From Comamonadaceae bacterium CG12_big_fil_rev_8_21_14_0_65_59_15 (GTDB taxonomy: Bacteria > Pseudomonadota > Gammaproteobacteria > Burkholderiales > Burkholderiaceae_C), in NCBI GenBank assembly GCA_002786915.1, contig PCUV01000114.1, positions 974 to 64,973 of the forward strand: DNA of 64,000 nt, written 5' to 3'. Shown here piece after piece: positions 60,746-64,000 of the stretch (the first letter of the stretch is position 1; each line of letters opens with the position of its first letter). Under the pieces are notes generated by a model, which was not told where the DNA came from, ran no database searches, and worked only from the letters and a program-made list of their open reading frames with translations. A program made the position numbers and the translations under genes.

Positions 60746-61240
60746 TCAACGCGGGTTCAAACCGCCCAGGCGCGACTTGAATTGCGCGCGCACCTGCGCC
60801 AACACATGGCGTGGATGCAACTGCGCCAGGTTGAACACCGGCAGCTCGATGGCGTCGATGGTGTTTTTGACCAGCAAGCCCAGCTCGGTGTCACCTTCCA
60901 TGGCCAGACGGCGGTTGAAAAAGAGCGTGTCGGGGTCTTCCTTGCGTTGCGCCAGTAGGACAAAGTCATTGGCGCTGGCACTGATGGTCAAGTCGGCAGC
61001 GCCCGGATTGCGGCAAGCCACAAAGCGGCTGCCACGCCATTCAAAGTCAAACGTCCAGTGTGCGTCGGTCACGCACAGGCGCAGCTTTTTGCCAAGCAAC
61101 AGTTGCGTCACGTCAGACGCCAGTTTCTTGGCCAAGGCCACGTTCAGGCCGGTGACAAACAGCAGCGAGCCGGGGTAGGCGGGCAGTCGGCCAAGCATCT
61201 GGCCGACGGGTTGGGGGATCAGAAAAGGGGTGCTGGTCAT
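60746..61240 (-). CDS. ubiT: O2-independent ubiquinone biosynthesis accessory protein UbiT
   Basis: A 164-residue SCP2-domain protein, start MTSTPFLIPQPVGQML. UbiT is the anaerobic counterpart of the UbiJ lipid-binding factor and works with UbiU and UbiV. The SCP2-like sheet spans ALAKKLASDVTQLLLGKKLRLCVTDAHWTFDFEWRGSRF and ISASANDFVLLAQRKEDPDTLFFNRRLAMEGDTELGL (the FFxRRLxMEGDTELGL signature is diagnostic). The gene lies between ubiX and ubiV on the same strand. Confidence 0.95.
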   Translation of the reverse strand: MTSTPFLIPQPVGQMLGRLPAYPGSLLFVTGLNVALAKKLASDVTQLLLGKKLRLCVTDAHWTFDFEWRGSRFVACRNPGAADLTISASANDFVLLAQRKEDPDTLFFNRRLAMEGDTELGLLVKNTIDAIELPVFNLAQLHPRHVLAQVRAQFKSRLGGLNPR

Positions 61241-61283
61241 GTGAGATTCCTTGTCCGTGCGGTGCATGGTCTACAGCCGCAGC

Positions 61284-62168
61284 TTAAACCAGTTCCAGCC
61301 CCGGCTTGGCGTGCCAGTAGCCGTTGCAGGCTTGCGCGGGCATCAGTGGTTGCAATTCTGCATTGGCGGCAGAGGCGTCGAGCTGTCCCGTCATCACACC
61401 CTGAAACAGCTCAAGGATGCGCACAGTGTGTTGCGATTGCGGACTGATGCGCACCACATCGACACCCAACGCCTGCATGGAACGCAGCTCGGGCAGCAGG
61501 TTGTGCACGCGCGCGGACTGGGTCTGGATGCCGTTGAGCACCAAAAAAGCCTCGTCCTCTTGCGTGCGCATGAGCAGGCCGTCCGGGTGCTCCAGGCACT
61601 TGAACTGGCAGTCGTCCTTGGGCAGGTTGCAGTGGCGCGCGGTAAAGCAGCGCGCTGAAAACGCCAGCGGCATGCGACCGTAAGCAAACACTTCGGTTTG
61701 CACCTCTGCGGGTTTGCCGCTTTGCATCAGCGCCAGATCGTCGCGACTCATTTCCAGCGGCATCACCCAGCGGTGGATGCCCAGTGGTGCGAGCCATTGC
61801 AAAGTGGGCAAGTTATAAATATTCAGGTGCGGCCCGGCGACAAAGCGCGCCTTGCCTTCCAGGCAATGCAGCGCGCCCATGTCGTTGGCTTCCACCATGA
61901 ACTGGCCGTTGTCGGCAATCTTGTGCAGCACCGTCACGTCGGCACCCGATTCGATCAGCACCTGGGTGGACAGCACCACTTCTTTGCCCGCGTCGCGCAG
62001 CGCGGCGGCAATGTCAAACCAGTCGGCCAGGCGCACCTCGTGGCGGCGCGAGCACACGGCTTCGCCCAAATAAACAATGTCCACCGGGCTGGCGGCCACG
62101 GCTTCATAAAAGGCCAGCACCTCGTCGCGTGGCCAGTAATACAGAATGGGACCTAAAGCTAATTTCAT
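61284..62168 (-). CDS. ubiV: O2-independent ubiquinone hydroxylation protein UbiV
   Basis: With UbiU, an Fe-S protein of the U32 peptidase family that hydroxylates ubiquinone intermediates without O2, using prephenate as oxygen donor. 294 residues. [21 protein letters not shown] is the N-terminus, [18 protein letters not shown] holds one Cys and [20 protein letters not shown] the Cys-rich cluster for the 4Fe-4S centre. Upstream of ubiT, 43 bases apart, and downstream of ubiU with a repetitive AT-rich gap. Confidence 0.97.
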   Translation of the reverse strand: MKLALGPILYYWPRDEVLAFYEAVAASPVDIVYLGEAVCSRRHEVRLADWFDIAAALRDAGKEVVLSTQVLIESGADVTVLHKIADNGQFMVEANDMGALHCLEGKARFVAGPHLNIYNLPTLQWLAPLGIHRWVMPLEMSRDDLALMQSGKPAEVQTEVFAYGRMPLAFSARCFTARHCNLPKDDCQFKCLEHPDGLLMRTQEDEAFLVLNGIQTQSARVHNLLPELRSMQALGVDVVRISPQSQHTVRILELFQGVMTGQLDASAANAELQPLMPAQACNGYWHAKPGLELV

Positions 62169-62177
62169 AGAGGAGTT

Positions 62178-62266
62178 TTTAGTTGTTAGCTACCAATCGT
62201 TAGTTTTTAGTCGTTAGCTGAACTCAAAATTACCAACTACCAACTATTAACTTGGGACTTAGGACT
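62178..62266. repeat. AT-rich short-repeat tract between ubiU and ubiV
   Basis: The 98-base gap has clustered copies of TTAGTYGTTAGCT-like units, AGTTGTTAGCTACC, GTTAGTTTTTAGTCGTTAGC, then an inverted TACCAACTACCAACTATTAAC. This looks like a slipped microsatellite or a regulator-site array. It starts just upstream of ubiV. Confidence 0.55.
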
Positions 62267-63325
62267 TTACTTCCAGGGCCGGTGGTAGGCACCCAACGTG
62301 TGTTGTTGGCCTTCGGCTACCTTGTCCAGGTCGCTGAACCAGGCCGGCTTGGCACTGTAGCGGTGCGGGTTGTCGCGGCAACTGTCGATGGCGGCGCGCC
62401 ACACTTTGGTGACCTGCGCCACATAGGCCGGGCTGCGCTGGCGGCCTTCGATCTTGATGGCGCGCACGCCAATCTTCATCAGCTCGGGCAGCAGCGACAA
62501 CGTGTTTAGACTGGTGGGCTCTTCAATCGCGTAGTAGTTGTGGTCTTCACCCACGTCAAAGCGGCCTTTGCACAGCGTGGGGTAACCAGCGTTTTCGCCC
62601 GGTGCGTAGCGGTCAATCAACACGCCGTTGAGGCGCGACTCGCGGCCCTTTGGCGTTTCCACCCAGCGCACTGCCTTGGGTGGCGAGCACACACCGTTGG
62701 TGTTGGGGGCTTCGCCGGTAACGTAGCTCGACAGCGCACAACGGCCTTCGACCATCACGCACAGGCTGCCAAAGCCGAACACTTCAATTTCAATTTTGGT
62801 TTTTTCCAGTACCTGCTGCACCTGCGCTAGCGACAGCACGCGTGGCAGCACGGCGCGCGCAATGCCAAAGTGCTGGTAATAAAAGTCCAGCGCCTCGTAG
62901 TTGGTGGCCGAACCCTGCACCGACAGGTGCAGGCGCAGTTGCGGTTGGTGTTTGACGGCATAAGCCATCATGCCGGTGTCGGCCAGGATGACGGCATCCA
63001 CACCACTGTGCGCAGCCCGATCGACCGCTCGTTGCCACAAGTCGGCCTTGGCCGCTTGCGGGTAGGTGTTCAGCGCCACAAACACCTTGCGGCCACGGTC
63101 GTGCGCGTAGCGGATGCCAGTCTCGATGGCGGTTTCGTCAAAGTTCAGCCCGGCAAAATTGCGCGCGTTGGTGGCATCGCGAAAGCCCAGGTAAACACAA
63201 TCGGCGCCGTTGTCCACGGCGGCTTTCAGCGCGGGCAGGCTGCCAGCGGGGCAGACCAGCTCCATGACAGTAGCGGACTGTGCCGCCTGGGGTGAGTGCA
63301 ACGAAACATCAACAACAGAATTCAT
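62267..63325 (-). CDS. ubiU: O2-independent ubiquinone hydroxylation protein UbiU
   Basis: The U32-family partner of UbiV. 352 residues from MNSVVDVSL. MELVCPAGSLPALKAAVDNGADCVYLGFRDATNARNF is the family N-terminus. The Fe-S cysteines are in FGFGSLCVMVEGRCALSSYVTG, NTNGVCSPPKAVRW and YPTLCKGRF, and EGRQRSPAYVAQVTKVWR closes the U32 signature. It is the promoter-proximal gene of the leftward ubiU-V-T-X-D string. A possible FNR-type site (63405-63418) lies 80 bases upstream. Confidence 0.98.
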   Translation of the reverse strand: MNSVVDVSLHSPQAAQSATVMELVCPAGSLPALKAAVDNGADCVYLGFRDATNARNFAGLNFDETAIETGIRYAHDRGRKVFVALNTYPQAAKADLWQRAVDRAAHSGVDAVILADTGMMAYAVKHQPQLRLHLSVQGSATNYEALDFYYQHFGIARAVLPRVLSLAQVQQVLEKTKIEIEVFGFGSLCVMVEGRCALSSYVTGEAPNTNGVCSPPKAVRWVETPKGRESRLNGVLIDRYAPGENAGYPTLCKGRFDVGEDHNYYAIEEPTSLNTLSLLPELMKIGVRAIKIEGRQRSPAYVAQVTKVWRAAIDSCRDNPHRYSAKPAWFSDLDKVAEGQQHTLGAYHRPWK

Positions 63326-63404
63326 ACGGACGAGCGCAGGCATTCGCAGGCCAGGGCATTCAAAGTGAAGCCGCAGAGGCTATCCAAGTCGGTCGACTAC
63401 GTAA

Positions 63405-63418
63405 ATGATGTAAGTCAA
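63405..63418. promoter_or_regulatory. Candidate FNR-type site upstream of ubiU
   Basis: ATGAT-GTAA-GTCAA has two differences from TTGAT-N4-ATCAA and lies 80-93 bases upstream of the ubiU start. Expression of ubiUV under FNR is known in enteric bacteria. A visual match only. Confidence 0.45.
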
Positions 63419-63496
63419 TGTTTGCCTGATTTCCGCAAGACTTTTCCACCAAAAGTTTCCGGGACGCGGATTTGTTGCTAGACTCCGCAGCTTGGC

Positions 63497-63572
63497 GGGG
63501 GGGTAGCTCAGTTGGGAGAGCGCTACGTTCGCAATGTAGAGGTCGTGAGTTCGATCCTCATCCTCTCCACCA
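63497..63572 (+). tRNA. tRNA-Ala (anticodon CGC)
   Basis: A full cloverleaf: acceptor GGGGGGG/CCTCTCC with the G3-U70 pair that identifies tRNA-Ala, D-arm GCTCAGTTGGGAGAGC, anticodon stem CTACG/TGTAG with loop TTCGCAA (anticodon CGC, codon GCG), T-arm GTGAGTTCGATCCTCAT, and encoded ACCA at the end. It lies alone between divergent ubiU and the aldolase gene. Confidence 0.96.
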
Positions 63573-63688
63573 AAATTATTCAATAAAAACAAGCACTTAC
63601 AGTGTTTTTATTTTAAAAATAAAATATCAATGCTGATTAGGATTTGCGGTAGTTACTCTTCAGTTACCCAACCTCAAAGGACACCATC

Positions 63689-64000
63689 ATGGCACTCGTT
63701 TCAATGCGCGAACTGCTCGACCACGCGGCCGCCAACGGCTACGGCATCCCAGCCTTTAACGTCAACAACCTGGAGCAGGTGCAAGCGGTCATGTCAGCCG
63801 CCGATGAGGTGGGTGCCCCGGTGATTTTGCAAGCCAGCGCGGGCGCGCGCAAGTACGCCGGCGAGCCGTTCATCAAGCATCTGATTCTGGCCGCGGTGGA
63901 AGCCTATCCGCATATTCCGCTGGTGATGCACCAGGACCATGGCCAAAGCCCGGACGTGTGCCAGGGCGCCATCAAGCTGGGGTTCAGCTCGGTCATGATG
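63689..64000 (+). CDS. fba: Class II fructose-bisphosphate aldolase, start only
   Basis: The first 104 residues of a class II (zinc) aldolase that splits fructose-1,6-bisphosphate. [58 protein letters not shown] is the typical N-terminus, and [19 protein letters not shown] contains the catalytic-Asp/zinc-His region (HQDHG). An AAAGGA ribosome site lies 14 bases upstream. The gene runs off the right edge. Confidence 0.96.
   Translation, partial: MALVSMRELLDHAAANGYGIPAFNVNNLEQVQAVMSAADEVGAPVILQASAGARKYAGEPFIKHLILAAVEAYPHIPLVMHQDHGQSPDVCQGAIKLGFSSVMM

Overview
The window reads as chromosomal DNA of a GC-rich betaproteobacterium, most likely a Comamonadaceae member close to Rhodoferax. This rests on gene content and on recalled family knowledge, not on a search: RquA (rhodoquinone synthesis), a complete System I ccm cluster, PPi-type phosphofructokinase, tripartite tricarboxylate transporter genes, mnmG-rsmG-lysE-parA-parB synteny, and degenerate repeats of a kind I recall from Comamonadaceae.

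Region by region. 1-13.4 kb is a CRISPR-Cas locus transcribed leftwards: a WYL regulator, then cas5, a large cas8, cas7, cas3, a BRO-N/DinD-like gene, cas4, a toxin-antitoxin pair, cas1, cas2, an AT-rich leader, and an array of 34 repeats that runs off the left edge. The Cas proteins are type I-C-like, but the order and the interleaved non-cas genes are unusual. The array holds a 578-bp tandem duplication of eight repeat-spacer units. 13.5-18.8 kb is bracketed by a decayed and an intact copy of a glycerate kinase gene in the same orientation. Between them, two tiny Cys-rich exported proteins, an unrecognised His-rich protein, a periplasmic thioredoxin and a CcdA-like membrane protein form a leftward set. 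Divergent from it are an FAD oxidoreductase, NrtS, an ECF-type sigma factor and its zinc-finger partner. This is the best candidate for an undescribed system.

18.8-31.3 kb is a galactarate/glucarate pathway: uptake (TctCBA), dehydratases, aldolase, tartronate-semialdehyde reductase and glycerate kinase, plus a divergent FadR-type regulator with visible operators and a second glucarate dehydratase. A VapBC pair is inserted in the gene string. 31.3-38.8 kb holds a pyruvate kinase-type gene broken by a CG-dinucleotide shift, a carboxypeptidase, a hydrolase, an LpxH-like hydrolase and a lipoprotein phosphoesterase; two candidate Pho boxes occur here. 38.0-44.8 kb is a chromosome-partition region (parB, parA, rsmG, mnmG) with four parS-like sites, two of them inside mnmG.

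45-55.4 kb has PPi-phosphofructokinase, a GST, rquA and ccmABCDEFGHI. 55.4-57.7 kb has an AT-rich intergenic stretch with DnaA-box-like sites followed by minCDE. 57.8-63.3 kb has a DUF1624 membrane protein, then ubiD, ubiX, ubiT, ubiV and ubiU: the oxygen-independent ubiquinone route that would feed rhodoquinone synthesis by RquA. The window ends with tRNA-Ala(CGC) and the start of a class II fructose-bisphosphate aldolase gene.

Together the metabolic genes suggest a facultative anaerobe that can make quinones without oxygen, use rhodoquinone for fumarate respiration, mature c-type cytochromes and grow on aldaric acids.
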